64,000 nucleotides of DNA from Pseudomonas sp. SJZ074 (GCF_007828215.1 NZ_VIUE01000002.1:372001-436000), one strand, 5' to 3'. Positions 1-8,821 are shown, numbered from the stretch's first letter. Notes: generated by a model not told the origin, from the sequence alone. Made by a program: numbers and translations.

Positions 1-929
1 AGCAATCCGGCATAGATACTGACCATGAACAGCACCCGGATAATCTGGGTCAGGTGCGGACCGACAAAGTGATCGGACATGCCGTAAATGAAGGTCGTGG
101 GGTCCTGCAAGGCCTGCAGCATCGGCACGATCTTGTCCGCGCCCACGCCCACCACCATCGACCAGACCGACAGCGCATAGAACCCGCCGATCAGCAATAC
201 CGAGCAGTAGGTGGCAATCGGGATCGTCCGTTGCGGGTCCCTGGCCTCTTCGCCATAGATAGTCGTAGCCTCGAAGCCGATGAACGCGGCGAAGCAGAAC
301 AGCAAGCCGATCGACGGCGTACCGCTGAACACATGACTGCGATCGAACGCGTCGAGATTGACGCCACTGTCACCGCCTGTGCTGAGGATGGCGAAATCCA
401 GAGTCAGGATCGCCAGATACTCGGCAATCACAATGACCGACAACACCCGGGCCGAGAGATCGATCTTGCGATACCCCAGGATCGCGACGCTCGCCATTGC
501 CATCAGCGAATAAGCCCACCAGGGCAGCTCCAGGCCAAACACGCTGGCCATGGTGCCGCTGACCACACCGCCGAACATGCCGTACAGCCCCACCTGGAGG
601 ATGTTATAGGCAAACATCGCCAACACCCCTGCCGCACCACCCGCCAGGCCACCCAGGCCGCGGGAAGTGAAGGCATAGAAACCACCGGCATTGGTGACAT
701 GCCGGGACATGGTGGTATAGCCCACCGAGAACATCAGCAACACCAGCAAGGCCAGGATCAGCAACGCCGGTGTACCGGCACCGTTGCCCAGCATGATGCC
801 GATGGGAAAGCCACCGGCGATGACACTCAACGGGCTCGCCGCCGACACCACGAAGAAGATGATGAAGCCGACACCCAGGGCACCACGCTTTAGCTCCGTG
901 GAGCTGTTGACCGGGAGAGATACACTCAT
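1..929 (-). CDS. APC family permease, module A (3' end cut by window edge)
   Basis: Inner-membrane amino acid/amine transporter of the APC superfamily; only the first ~309 residues are inside the window. The ATG at 929-927 opens a protein beginning MSVSLPVNSSTELKRGALGV and running into hydrophobic helices, including the Gly-rich first helix typical of APC carriers. It aligns without gaps to the complete 482-residue permease at 46092-47540, and the upstream CCTCATACAATAAGGT block is also shared, so the two are recent paralogues. It lies downstream of, and on the same strand as, the AraC gene at 1153-2115, separated by a REP hairpin and a motif site at 1054-1073. The substrate cannot be read from sequence; an amine or amino acid feeding the adjacent aminotransferase is an inference. 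Confidence 0.9.
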   Translation of the reverse strand, partial: MSVSLPVNSSTELKRGALGVGFIIFFVVSAASPLSVIAGGFPIGIMLGNGAGTPALLILALLVLLMFSVGYTTMSRHVTNAGGFYAFTSRGLGGLAGGAAGVLAMFAYNILQVGLYGMFGGVVSGTMASVFGLELPWWAYSLMAMASVAILGYRKIDLSARVLSVIVIAEYLAILTLDFAILSTGGDSGVNLDAFDRSHVFSGTPSIGLLFCFAAFIGFEATTIYGEEARDPQRTIPIATYCSVLLIGGFYALSVWSMVVGVGADKIVPMLQALQDPTTFIYGMSDHFVGPHLTQIIRVLFMVSIYAGL

Positions 930-1053
930 GTGCTTGACCTTATTGTATGAGGCAGTCGCTGTGGGATCGATGCAGTCATCCGTACACCGGCACCGAATGG
1001 CTTATTGTTCTTGTTGCACGCCAGGTTCGATCCTATGCCTGCCCATCAATGTC

Positions 1054-1073
1054 GCACTAACCCAAATCGGTCA
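1054..1073 (-). promoter_or_regulatory. Shared operator-like motif, site A
   Basis: Read on the minus strand this is TGACCGATTTGGGTTAGTGC, 125 bp upstream of the permease A start codon. It matches the sites at 2245, 7426, 7518, 47654 and 47732 (core CGATTYGGGNTA). The position fits an activator site; binding by one of the window's AraC proteins is inferred. Confidence 0.55.
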
Positions 1074-1097
1074 TCAGACGGCTCTTTCCATGAAAAC

Positions 1098-1126
1098 TGT
1101 GGCGAGGGGATTTATCCCCTCGCCAC
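1098..1126. repeat. REP-type hairpin TGTGGCGAGGGGA
   Basis: Perfect 13-bp inverted repeat (1098-1110 with 1115-1126 and flanking base) around a TTTA loop, 27 bp past the AraC stop at 1153. The same stem recurs at 30383-30412 behind the paralogous AraC gene. On the minus strand it is followed by GTTTTC, so it could end the AraC transcript. The sequence belongs to an abundant P. fluorescens REP family (general knowledge). Confidence 0.85.
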
Positions 1127-1152
1127 AAGGTTGTTGTGCAACGAATGCGCGC

Positions 1153-2115
1153 TCAGGCCAGGGCGCAATCGGGAATGGCTGCGCGCTTGGTTTGGGATGG
1201 TAACTCTGCGAACAGTTCCTGGTATTCCGCTGCGAAGTGGCTCAGGTGATAGAAGCCCCACTGGGCAGCGGCATCGCCAATCGAGAGCTGCGACGCGCGG
1301 GTGGACATCAAGGTGCGGCGCACGCCATTGAGCCTGACGGAACGCAGGTAGTTCAGCGGCGTCGTCTCGGCCACCGCACGGAAGCTGTTCTGCACGGTAC
1401 GCCGACTCACCTGGAGTCGCTGGCACAACTCGTCCACGCTGGGCACGTTGTTCATTTCAGCGGTGGTCAAGTGGTGGCATTTCTCGACGATGAAGCTGCG
1501 GGTGGAGCTTGTGGTGCGTTGGGACTTGTCGCAGGCCGGATCGGTCATGAGCTGCAGCATTTCGCCGAGCATCGCCTGTTCCAATTCCTGTTCCCATACA
1601 TTGTCGAGCTCTTCGTTCGCCAGGGCCTGGGAGAATATCGCCAGCAAACGACGACGCGCCTGTGCGAAGTACGGCGTGGAAACCCTGATCACCGGTTGAC
1701 GCAGCAGCTGGCTGATTTCCTTTGCCGAAGCCGTTTGTGCCAGCGCCTGCTCGAACAACTCCCGTTCGAAGGTGATGGACAGCAGTTCCATGCCCATCGG
1801 CATATGGAACATGAACTCTTCGCCACCGTGAAGAAAGAACAGGCTGCTGTCATCCACTTCGCGCCCCTGCATCCGAATCGCGCCCGGGACGTTGATCGGC
1901 ACCGCAAAGCACATCTTGCCCCGCGGGGCCACGCCGTGCTGCACGACACGCTGGTTGATCTGCTCACGAAAGATATGGCAATGCGCGGTGGACAGCTGCA
2001 TGAGCGTACTTTCGGCCGAACCGGCGGTCAGCTGGCTGTAGTCCTGGCTCCACTCCTGGACGGTAGCGGCATGGAGGTGGACGTCGCGAAAGTGGTTTAT
2101 GTGGACATTTCTCAT
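1153..2115 (-). CDS. AraC family transcriptional regulator, module A
   Basis: A 320-residue regulator with an N-terminal sensor region and a C-terminal AraC/XylS double helix-turn-helix. The first HTH is visible around residues 228-250 (VDELCQRLQVSRRTVQNSF) and the second contains LRSVRLNGVRRTL and GFYHLSHFAAEY. It is a clear paralogue of the protein at 30444-31382, sharing the RVVQ.G.APKG.(M/L)C segment and the C-terminal domain. It lies between the permease A gene and the divergent aminotransferase operon, so it is the natural local regulator and the best candidate to bind the sites at 1054 and 2245. The ligand is unknown. The start is the first ATG, followed by a normal sensor-domain N-terminus. 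Confidence 0.9.
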   Translation of the reverse strand: MRNVHINHFRDVHLHAATVQEWSQDYSQLTAGSAESTLMQLSTAHCHIFREQINQRVVQHGVAPRGKMCFAVPINVPGAIRMQGREVDDSSLFFLHGGEEFMFHMPMGMELLSITFERELFEQALAQTASAKEISQLLRQPVIRVSTPYFAQARRRLLAIFSQALANEELDNVWEQELEQAMLGEMLQLMTDPACDKSQRTTSSTRSFIVEKCHHLTTAEMNNVPSVDELCQRLQVSRRTVQNSFRAVAETTPLNYLRSVRLNGVRRTLMSTRASQLSIGDAAAQWGFYHLSHFAAEYQELFAELPSQTKRAAIPDCALA

Positions 2116-2244
2116 AATATGCGAAAGCCTCTAAAATATTATTGTTTTTATCCTGCCTCCATGACCGATATTCGCACAATAAAGGAATTCAACAAAATTC
2201 CATAGCGAAATATCACCCGCCTCCTTCAGCGCAATTAATCCATG

Positions 2245-2264
2245 TGCCGATTCGGGCTACCGGC
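2245..2264 (+). promoter_or_regulatory. Shared operator-like motif, site F
   Basis: TGCCGATTCGGGCTACCGGC, 58 bp upstream of the aminotransferase ATG. It is identical at 19 of 20 positions to the site at 47732-47751 in front of the chemoreceptor. A weaker inverted partner (GATCGGCA) follows at 2285-2292. Confidence 0.6.
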
Positions 2265-2321
2265 TGGCGGCTCTCGCTGGAGATGATCGGCACATTACAA
2301 CCGAGACCCAGAGAGACCGTC

Positions 2322-3698
2322 ATGAGTGAAGCCAAACTTGAATCCCTCCACTTCGCGGATGCCCCGCGAATTATTTCCAGCACCCTGCCCGGCCCCATGA
2401 CCCGCGAGGCCCTGGTGTTGTCGGCGCGTACCGAGTCCATGGCCCGCGGTGGCGGACGCATGCCGGTGGCCATGGACCGGGCGTTCGGCGCGACCTTCAA
2501 GGACCCGGACGGCAACACCTACATCGACCTGTCCGCCGGCGTGGGCGTCAGCAGCGTAGGCCGCTGCCACCCGAAAGTGGTGCAGGCCATCCGTGAACAG
2601 TCCGAAGTATTGATGCACGCCCTGGAAGTCAACAGCACCCGACGCACCGAGCTTGCAGCCAAGATATCCGAGATCGCGCCCGATGGCTTGCGTGGCGATT
2701 GCACCACGTTCTTTACCCAAAGCGGCAGTGATGCGCTGGAGGCCGCGGTCAAATTCGCCAAGCGCATCACCGGGCGGCACCAGATCATCGCCTTTCACGG
2801 AGGCTACCACGGCGTGTGGAACGCATCCGGCGCGTTGACCACAGGTACGGCCTACCGCAAGGGCTACGGCGCCATGATGGGCGGCGTCATTCACGCGCCC
2901 TACCCTTACGCCTACCGCTTCCCGTTCGACACCACCCACAAAAGCGCCGAGCAGATTGCCGGCGATTACGTGGACTATTTGCTGAATACCCCCTACACCG
3001 CCGCCGATGACGTGGCCGCCGTGATCGTCGAACCGGTGCAGGGCGAAGGCGGCTACGTGCCGCCCTCGCCTGAGTTCCTGCAACTTCTGCGCAAGGCTTG
3101 CGACCGCAGCGGCGCGTTGCTGATCGTTGATGAAGTGCAATCCGGCGCCGGGCGTACCGGCAAGATGTGGGCGGTCGAGCACTCGGGCGTCAAGCCGGAC
3201 ATGCTCACCTTCGGCAAGGGCATCGGCAGCGACTTGCCCATGGCGGGCCTGATCATGCGCTCGGACCTGGCGGCCGCGATTCCTGACGGCTCGGTGCCCA
3301 ATACATTCGCCGCCAACTCGTTGTCCGCCGCCGTGGCGCTGACCAACATCAGCATCCTGCAGGATCCGGAACTCGATCTGCTCAACCGTGCGCACACGCT
3401 GGGGCTGGAGGCGCAGGAGCGTATCCGTGGCTTCAACAGCCCGTTCGTAGGTGAAGTGCGCGGTCGCGGCCTGATGATCGGCATCGAACTGGTGGAAGAT
3501 CCGGTCACCAAGGCCCCTCTGGAAGGCGCCAGGATTGGCCAACTCATGGGCTACCTGCTGAACCATGGCGTGCTGATGATTCCCTGCGGTCGCTACAGCA
3601 ACGTGATGCGTGTCATGCCTTCGCTGACGATCTCGCGCGCGCTGTTCTTCAAGGCGCTGGACATCTTCGGTGACGCCCTGGCGTCCCTCAAGGCATGA
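2322..3698 (+). CDS. Class III PLP-dependent aminotransferase, module A
   Basis: A 458-residue omega-aminotransferase of the acetylornithine/4-aminobutyrate type that moves an amino group from a primary amine or omega-amino acid to a keto acid. Seen in sequence: the glycine-rich cofactor segment TQSGSDALEAAV, the IVDEVQSGAGRTG aspartate motif and the PLP lysine, Lys299, in TFGKGIG. The frame is open further upstream, but the ATG at 2322 gives the usual N-terminus and leaves the operator at 2245 outside the gene. It is followed after 31 bp by an aldehyde dehydrogenase, the standard pair for turning an amine into aldehyde and then acid. The second class III aminotransferase (43221-44570) is more distant in sequence than the two permeases are. 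The substrate is unknown. Confidence 0.9.
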   Translation: MSEAKLESLHFADAPRIISSTLPGPMTREALVLSARTESMARGGGRMPVAMDRAFGATFKDPDGNTYIDLSAGVGVSSVGRCHPKVVQAIREQSEVLMHALEVNSTRRTELAAKISEIAPDGLRGDCTTFFTQSGSDALEAAVKFAKRITGRHQIIAFHGGYHGVWNASGALTTGTAYRKGYGAMMGGVIHAPYPYAYRFPFDTTHKSAEQIAGDYVDYLLNTPYTAADDVAAVIVEPVQGEGGYVPPSPEFLQLLRKACDRSGALLIVDEVQSGAGRTGKMWAVEHSGVKPDMLTFGKGIGSDLPMAGLIMRSDLAAAIPDGSVPNTFAANSLSAAVALTNISILQDPELDLLNRAHTLGLEAQERIRGFNSPFVGEVRGRGLMIGIELVEDPVTKAPLEGARIGQLMGYLLNHGVLMIPCGRYSNVMRVMPSLTISRALFFKALDIFGDALASLKA

Positions 3699-3729
3699 AA
3701 CGGGTCTACCTGCCCACTGCACAACATTC

Positions 3730-5196
3730 ATGGATCCAAACATGACACAGCATCTGAATCACTTCATCGAAGGCGGCTCCTTCGAGGCCTCCGACGGCCG
3801 TCGAACCAGTCTTATCAACCCTGTGACGGAACAGGTCTACGGCAGCGCCGCGCGCGGTACGGCCGAGGACGTGAATCGTGCCGTGGCAGCCGCCCGCAAG
3901 CAGCTTGAAGGTGGCGCCTGGAGCCAGCTCGACGGCGCCCAGCGCGGCCGGCTGCTGTTGAAACTGGCTGACCTGGTGGAACGCGACACCGACTTGCTCG
4001 CCGACATGGACGCCGACGCCATCGGGCGCTCGCCAATGGAGCCGCGTCGCCTGGACATTCCCAACGTGCTCGCCAACCTGCGTGCCGCCGCCGGCTGGGC
4101 CAATCAGCTCGAAGGTCGTACCATCCCTTCCAGCGGCTACTTTGGCACCAAGACTCTCTCGTACACAGTACGCGAGCCGGTGGGCGTGGTCGGTGCCATC
4201 GTGCCTTGGAATTCACCGCTGATGATCACCGTGTGGAAACTCGCCGCGTTGCTGGCGGCGGGTTGCACCGTGGTCATCAAGCCCTCGGAAGAAACGCCGC
4301 AGTCCGCTCTGCATCTGGCGGCCCTGGCCCAGGAAGCAGGTTTCCCGGACGGTGTGATCAACGTGGTCACCGGTTACGGTGAGGAAGTCGGCCGCGCTTT
4401 GTGCCAACACCCGGATGTCGCCAAGATCAGTTTCACCGGCAGCCCCGAGGCCGGACGCGAGATCCAGCGCACCGCCGGAGTGCTGTTCAAACGCGTGGCC
4501 TTGGAGTTGGGCGGCAAGAGCCCGCAGATTGTCTTCGACGACGCGCCGTTCGACGATGCGCTGTTTGGTTGTACCCTCGGCCTGTTCGCCAACCAGGGCC
4601 AGGTCTGTGCCGCCGGTTCGCGCATCCTGGTCCAGCGCAGCCTCGCAGAGCGCTTCGCCGCGGCGCTTGCCAACGCTGCGTGTGCCATCAAGGTGGGTGA
4701 CCCTCGGCAGCCCGATGTGCAGATGGGGCCGGTGGCCAAGAAAGCGCAGTTCGATCGGGTCAACCGTTACATCCAACTGGGCATCGATCAAGGCGCTACG
4801 CTGCTGGCCGGTGGTGTATCGCACCCTGAGCAGGGCTGGTTCGTGCGGCCGACGATCTTCGCCAATGCCCGCAATGACATGTCTATTGCCCGGGACGAGA
4901 TTTTCGGCCCGGTCGGCACGGTGATCGCCTTCGATACTGAGGAAGAAGCTGTCGCATTGGCCAACGATTCCAGCTACGGCCTCGCAGCCACGGTATGGAC
5001 GAGCAACCTGGTACGAGCCCATCGCGTCGCCGCAGCGGTGAAAGCCGGCGCCGTGGGCGTGAACTGCTGGAGCCCGCTGGATGCGAACCTGCCTTGGGGC
5101 GGCGTCAAGGACAGCGGTATCGGCCGTGAAGGTGGATTCAGCGGCGCACTGGCCTACACCGAGGAGAAGGTCATCACCGTACTGCTGCCTGCCTGA
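3730..5196 (+). CDS. NAD(P)-dependent aldehyde dehydrogenase, module A
   Basis: A 488-residue aldehyde dehydrogenase that would oxidise the aldehyde made by the upstream aminotransferase. Visible are the cofactor-domain motif IVPWNSPL, the general-base glutamate in ALELGGKSP and the nucleophile Cys293 in GQVCAAGSR. The C-terminal EEIFGPV-type motif reads RDEIFGPVGTV. A second in-frame ATG at 3742 is also possible; neither has a strong ribosome site. The stretch around residues 85-110 (DADAIGRSPMEPRR) replaces the usual LDNGKP-type segment, so its substrate pocket may differ from that of the ALDHs at 37687 and 44582. It is probably co-transcribed with the aminotransferase. Confidence 0.92.
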   Translation: MDPNMTQHLNHFIEGGSFEASDGRRTSLINPVTEQVYGSAARGTAEDVNRAVAAARKQLEGGAWSQLDGAQRGRLLLKLADLVERDTDLLADMDADAIGRSPMEPRRLDIPNVLANLRAAAGWANQLEGRTIPSSGYFGTKTLSYTVREPVGVVGAIVPWNSPLMITVWKLAALLAAGCTVVIKPSEETPQSALHLAALAQEAGFPDGVINVVTGYGEEVGRALCQHPDVAKISFTGSPEAGREIQRTAGVLFKRVALELGGKSPQIVFDDAPFDDALFGCTLGLFANQGQVCAAGSRILVQRSLAERFAAALANAACAIKVGDPRQPDVQMGPVAKKAQFDRVNRYIQLGIDQGATLLAGGVSHPEQGWFVRPTIFANARNDMSIARDEIFGPVGTVIAFDTEEEAVALANDSSYGLAATVWTSNLVRAHRVAAAVKAGAVGVNCWSPLDANLPWGGVKDSGIGREGGFSGALAYTEEKVITVLLPA

Positions 5197-5302
5197 GAAC
5201 AATAGTGCACTGAGCGAACCACCCTCCAAACCCTGCGAGGCGTCGAGGGTGGTGGTTCAAAGTGCATTCCCGATGTCTTTGACGATTGATGAGGCGACTG
5301 CG

Positions 5303-5866
5303 ATGAACACCACAAATCAAGCGATAATTGATCGGTATCCAACGTCCCTGCTGCTGTTGCACTGGGTGCGTGCCGTGCTCGTAGCCGGTCTCCTCTGGGC
5401 AGGCTGGCACATGACCGGGATGAACGATGAAGTGGCAAGCAAGTACGAGTTCTATTATCCCTGGCACAAATCCTTCGGCGTGTTGACGTTCCTGGTGGTC
5501 CTGGTTCAGATCGCCCTGCGCTACATGACGCCTAGGTTGCCGAAGCCGCTGCACACGCTGACCGGACCAGAACAGGTGGTGTCAAACCTTGTGCAACGGG
5601 TCATATATGGTCTTCTGGTGATCGTGCCGTTGATGGGTTACTCCATGTCGAGCACCTACACGATGAGCGACGGAGTGTTCTTCTTCGGGGTCAACCTCCC
5701 GGAGCTGCTGTCGAAAAATGACGATTGGTTCGTCGTGTTCCAATGGCTGCACAAAGTCCTCGCCTACACCCTGCTCGTCCTGATCCTGCTGCACATCGCC
5801 GGCGCCCTCAAGCATCGGTTCCTCGACCGGGATCCGCAAAAAGACGTGTTGCGTCGCATGATCTGA
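5303..5866 (+). CDS. Cytochrome b561 family protein
   Basis: A 187-residue four-helix di-haem membrane protein that would carry electrons between the quinone pool and a periplasmic or membrane partner. Four candidate haem histidines are in place: LLLHWVR, YPWHKSF, QWLHKVL and LLHIAGALKH. An in-frame ATG at 5273 would add ten residues; 5303 puts the start next to the first helix. It follows the aldehyde dehydrogenase by 106 bp on the same strand and ends at a clear terminator, so it may be the last gene of the module A operon. Which dehydrogenase or oxidase it serves is not shown. Confidence 0.88.
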   Translation: MNTTNQAIIDRYPTSLLLLHWVRAVLVAGLLWAGWHMTGMNDEVASKYEFYYPWHKSFGVLTFLVVLVQIALRYMTPRLPKPLHTLTGPEQVVSNLVQRVIYGLLVIVPLMGYSMSSTYTMSDGVFFFGVNLPELLSKNDDWFVVFQWLHKVLAYTLLVLILLHIAGALKHRFLDRDPQKDVLRRMI

Positions 5867-5873
5867 CTGGATG

Positions 5874-5903
5874 AGGCGCGGGCAAAGAGGTCCGCGCCTT
5901 TTT
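5874..5903 (+). terminator. Rho-independent terminator after cytochrome b561
   Basis: Perfect 7-bp GC stem GGCGCGG/CCGCGCC (5875-5881 with 5892-5898), extended by an A-T pair and followed by a run of five T. It begins 8 bp after the stop codon. Confidence 0.85.
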
Positions 5904-5961
5904 CATGCCAGGAGCCGTTACGAAACCAACGTCCCCGATGCTATATCCCGTCATACAGACA

Positions 5962-5982
5962 AGCGCCACGGTGAGTGGCGCT
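5962..5982 (-). terminator. Hairpin at the 3' end of porin A
   Basis: Perfect 8-bp stem AGCGCCAC/GTGGCGCT with a 5-base loop, 42 bp beyond the porin stop on the minus strand. The following sequence CTTGTCTG is only weakly T-rich, so it is a possible terminator. Confidence 0.5.
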
Positions 5983-6023
5983 CCTGGTCAAGCGACTTGC
6001 TTCATCACTCTACGAGCGACTGC

Positions 6024-7361
6024 TCAGAACGTCATCCAGACGATGAATTGGAAGTAAGTGTTCGTGCCCGCGCTCCCACTTTGCAGCCCACCGTTCCCGA
6101 GCCACTTGTTGGGCTTGTAGAAACCAACCAGGGGCGACAGGGTGACGTTATCCGTCACCATCCAGTCCAGAAAAAGATCGACCTCGCGGGCGCTGTAATC
6201 CTGCTCTTGTCGATCGGAGAGTTGGTGGAAGTCGAAGGCCATCGCGTTAAGGGTCAACTTTTCGTTCGGTTTGACGGAAAGGAGCACGTCGTTGGTCTCC
6301 ATGTTCGAGGTGAGCGAGCCGGCGTAATTCACTGCGACCTCACCTTGGTAGCGCTTGCGGTAGCCGCCCTGGAACAGGAAGTCCCAGCCTTCGGAATAGC
6401 GCGCATAGCGGTAGCTGACCGTCGGTTGCCACTTGACGTCGGCGAAGGTGTAGCCGGCGTCGAAGAACATTGCCCGCTGCGACCCCGAACGCTTTTCCTG
6501 TCGCGCCACCTCGAAGGCGAAATCGGCATTCTCGATTCCGGCGTTGCCCTGTCCACGGATGCTGTAGATGTCCATGCCCTTGCGCTCAAGTCGATCAGCA
6601 AAGGCATACCGCTTTTCGACATCCAGGCCGTGCACGTAAGTCGAACCGATCGAGCCAATAGGCGTCGTATAGTCGACGGTGGCAGCGGCCACTTCAGTCT
6701 TGGACTGTCCGGGGTTATCCGACTTCAACCATATCAGACTTCCGTGAAGGCCGTCTGTACCTCCCAGTTTCAAAACAGCGGTATTGCCAAAGGCCAACCG
6801 TGAGCCCAGGTAAAAAGCACCGCCGCGATCGAATCGGCCATCGGAAACACCCTCGATGGGGCTGAAGGCCTTTCCGGGGTTGAAGCCATCATCGGTAATC
6901 AGAAACCCGTCCACCGTGACGAGCTGCCGGCCGAAAGAGAAATCAACCCCATCCGGGCCCAGTGCGGGGATCATGTCACCTGATTTCCAACCCAGATAGG
7001 CGTCTTCCACGGCGGTTCTTCTTTCAGTCCCGTCGGTGATCGCTCCCGGGTCGCCGTCACCCCAAGATCCTGTACTGATCACGCTGAACCCGCCGTAGAC
7101 CGAGCCGGCTTCGATCTTGTCGGTCGTGCCGCTCAGGCCGTATTTGATGAAACCTTCTTGCCAACGCATCCTGCCAGGTTCCTTCTCCGGGTCTGCGATG
7201 TAGTTCTTCTGGCTGCCGAACCAGCCAAACCCTGCCCACAGGTCGGCGTTCAACACCGTGGTGCCATCGCCTTCGTTATAGAGCTCGTAGCCATGGGCCT
7301 GCGGCTCGAACGTACAGAGTGCGACCAATGAAAGCATTGGGGCGTAGATGGGGGTGCGCAT
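6024..7361 (-). CDS. Outer-membrane porin, module A
   Basis: A 445-residue beta-barrel protein with a cleavable signal peptide (about residues 1-24, ending in QAHG) and alternating amphipathic strands. It ends in Trp-Met-Thr-Phe, a terminal aromatic typical of outer-membrane insertion. The ATG at 7361 has a strong ribosome site, AGGAGAGA. It is a paralogue of the porin at 41809-43134: shared stretches include EGFIKYG, GDGDA/P, RRTxVEDAYLGW, NRGGAxYL, SIRGxGxAGIENA and GYTFADVxW. It probably admits the substrate of the aminotransferase module. Two motif copies lie in the upstream region shared with the divergent operon at 7597. Confidence 0.9.
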   Translation of the reverse strand: MRTPIYAPMLSLVALCTFEPQAHGYELYNEGDGTTVLNADLWAGFGWFGSQKNYIADPEKEPGRMRWQEGFIKYGLSGTTDKIEAGSVYGGFSVISTGSWGDGDPGAITDGTERRTAVEDAYLGWKSGDMIPALGPDGVDFSFGRQLVTVDGFLITDDGFNPGKAFSPIEGVSDGRFDRGGAFYLGSRLAFGNTAVLKLGGTDGLHGSLIWLKSDNPGQSKTEVAAATVDYTTPIGSIGSTYVHGLDVEKRYAFADRLERKGMDIYSIRGQGNAGIENADFAFEVARQEKRSGSQRAMFFDAGYTFADVKWQPTVSYRYARYSEGWDFLFQGGYRKRYQGEVAVNYAGSLTSNMETNDVLLSVKPNEKLTLNAMAFDFHQLSDRQEQDYSAREVDLFLDWMVTDNVTLSPLVGFYKPNKWLGNGGLQSGSAGTNTYFQFIVWMTF

Positions 7362-7425
7362 GACGTCTCTCCTGTTTTTATATTTATGAGGCGAGACGGG
7401 AGTGTTTCGGCTCGGGTTGCGCAAG

Positions 7426-7445
7426 CGGTAACCCAAATCAGCAAG
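7426..7445 (-). promoter_or_regulatory. Shared operator-like motif, site B
   Basis: Read on the minus strand: CTTGCTGATTTGGGTTACCG, 64 bp upstream of the porin A start. With site C at 7518 it forms an inverted pair (GTAACCCAAA ... TTTGGGTTAC) about 90 bp apart. Confidence 0.55.
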
Positions 7446-7517
7446 TGTCACGGGCCGCTCGTCCTCGACGTCAGTCGCCACGGTGATGGGTAGAAACAGT
7501 TTTCGAGGCTTGAGAAG

Positions 7518-7537
7518 TTGCCGTTTTGGGTTACGGC
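7518..7537 (+). promoter_or_regulatory. Shared operator-like motif, site C
   Basis: TTGCCGTTTTGGGTTACGGC, 59 bp upstream of the DUF6152 start. The orientation and distance match site F in front of the aminotransferase, which suggests the 12-gene operon may be under the same control. Confidence 0.5.
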
Positions 7538-7566
7538 CCCCGCTCCTGCCGCCCTTATGCTGGCCC

Positions 7567-7586
7567 CATAAGAACGCATAAGAACG
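7567..7586 (+). repeat. Tandem 10-bp repeat before the DUF6152 gene
   Basis: CATAAGAACG occurs twice back to back, ending 10 bp before the ATG at 7597. It overlaps the likely transcript leader; no function is evident. Confidence 0.6.
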
Positions 7587-7596
7587 AGGCCCTGTC

Positions 7597-7989
7597 ATGA
7601 CCCCCACGCCATCCTTTCCGTCATTCCGTCAGGGGCTTCGCCTGCTGACCATCGTCGCCTGCGGCGTCCTTCCCGCCGTTGCCACGGCCCATCATTCGTT
7701 CGCGATTTTCGACCAGACCAGGACGATCACGGTCAAGGGTGTCGTCGAGCGCTTTGCCTGGACCAACCCTCATATCGCGATCTACCTCGATATCCCCGGC
7801 CCGCCCCCCCAGAAAATCAAGATCGAGACCGGCAGCGTCAACGCATTGAGCCGCACGGGCTGGACGGCGGATTCGATCAAGGCCGGCGAGAACGCCGAGG
7901 TCACCTACAAGCCGCTGAAGAACGGTGATCCTGGTGGGTTGCTGGTGGAAATCAAGATCGGTGACGTCGTGCTCACGGGCGGCGGATGA
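7597..7989 (+). CDS. DUF6152 family exported protein
   Basis: A 130-residue protein with a signal peptide (about residues 1-30, cleavage near AVATA-HH). It has the family hallmark AHHSF ... D ... FAWTNPHIAIYLDI. The mature domain is a small beta-rich fold of unknown activity. The His-His right after cleavage and the NPH motif could bind a metal, which would fit the transporter genes later in the operon, but that is inference. It is the first gene of a plus-strand operon reaching 16814, and the divergent neighbour is porin A. Family members often sit beside secreted and membrane genes like the next four. Confidence 0.8.
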   Translation: MTPTPSFPSFRQGLRLLTIVACGVLPAVATAHHSFAIFDQTRTITVKGVVERFAWTNPHIAIYLDIPGPPPQKIKIETGSVNALSRTGWTADSIKAGENAEVTYKPLKNGDPGGLLVEIKIGDVVLTGGG

Positions 7990-8053
7990 GTCCGCTCGAT
8001 CCCCTGCTTCATGGGTACTCGATGGCAAAAACCAACAGGGTGGAGACGATTGA

Positions 8054-8821
8054 ATGAAACCGACACGTACCTTGAATCCGGCAATGATTTTCCTGGGCGT
8101 CGCCTGCATGACATTCGCCGGGCTGAGCATGGCGATAACGCCCAAACAAGGCGCAACCAGGGCTCCCGACATCAGCGGCACTTGGGAAAGAACCCCGGAC
8201 GACTGGTTCGGCGAGAATCCGGACGATCCGGTGCATCCGGGCGGACCGATGGACCTGAAGGAGCCCTACGCCAGTCAGTACGCCGACCTGAAGAAGAAGG
8301 AAGCCGCGGCGAACGAAGCCGGCACGCCGCTGGCCACCACCAGCGCCCGATGCCTGCCGGAGGGCATGCCGGTGCTGATGGCGGCGCTCTTCCCGATCCA
8401 GATCATCTACGACGATAAGCAAGTGGTGGTCCTGGGCGAGTATCTCCAACAGGTGCGGCGGATTTTCCTGAACGAAGCGATGCCGCCGAAGGAGAAGCTG
8501 GACCCGACCTATCAAGGCCATTCGCGGGGCCACTGGGAAGGCGACACCCTTGTTGTGGAAACCTTGGGCGTGCGCACTGATGACGTGGCGTTCTACGGTG
8601 TTCCCCACAGCAAGGACATGAAGATCACCGAACGCCTGCGGCTGACCGCGCCGAATCACCTGGAAGACCAAGTGTTGATCGAAGATCCGCAGGTGCTCAA
8701 CACACCTTATCGCTTCACGTTCGAATACAAGCGCTCCGACTACCGCATCCAAGAATACGTTTGTGAGAACAATCAGATCGTGATCGACAGCGAGGGCAAG
8801 ACGAGCCTGCGCCGTGACTGA
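8054..8821 (+). CDS. Exported protein of unknown function
   Basis: A 255-residue protein with a signal peptide (about residues 1-27, ending SMA). The mature part starts with DISGTWERTPDDW and holds CLPEGMP, FPIQIIYDD, QVRRIFLNE and GHSRGHWEGDTLVVET, and ends with a short strand-rich tail. These segments recur in secreted proteins of Sphingomonas and Acidobacteria that accompany DUF6152 genes (from memory of the pattern). The DISGTW and GHWEGDTL signatures resemble small beta-barrel binding proteins, but I cannot name a ligand. It lies 64 bp after DUF6152 and 37 bp before the hydrolase, so they are probably co-transcribed. Confidence 0.7.
   Translation: MKPTRTLNPAMIFLGVACMTFAGLSMAITPKQGATRAPDISGTWERTPDDWFGENPDDPVHPGGPMDLKEPYASQYADLKKKEAAANEAGTPLATTSARCLPEGMPVLMAALFPIQIIYDDKQVVVLGEYLQQVRRIFLNEAMPPKEKLDPTYQGHSRGHWEGDTLVVETLGVRTDDVAFYGVPHSKDMKITERLRLTAPNHLEDQVLIEDPQVLNTPYRFTFEYKRSDYRIQEYVCENNQIVIDSEGKTSLRRD

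Noticed and set aside
7362..7596. Zur box in front of the metal operon
   Set aside because: No sequence resembling the GTTATA-type Zur palindrome was found; only the shared motif and a tandem repeat are visible.
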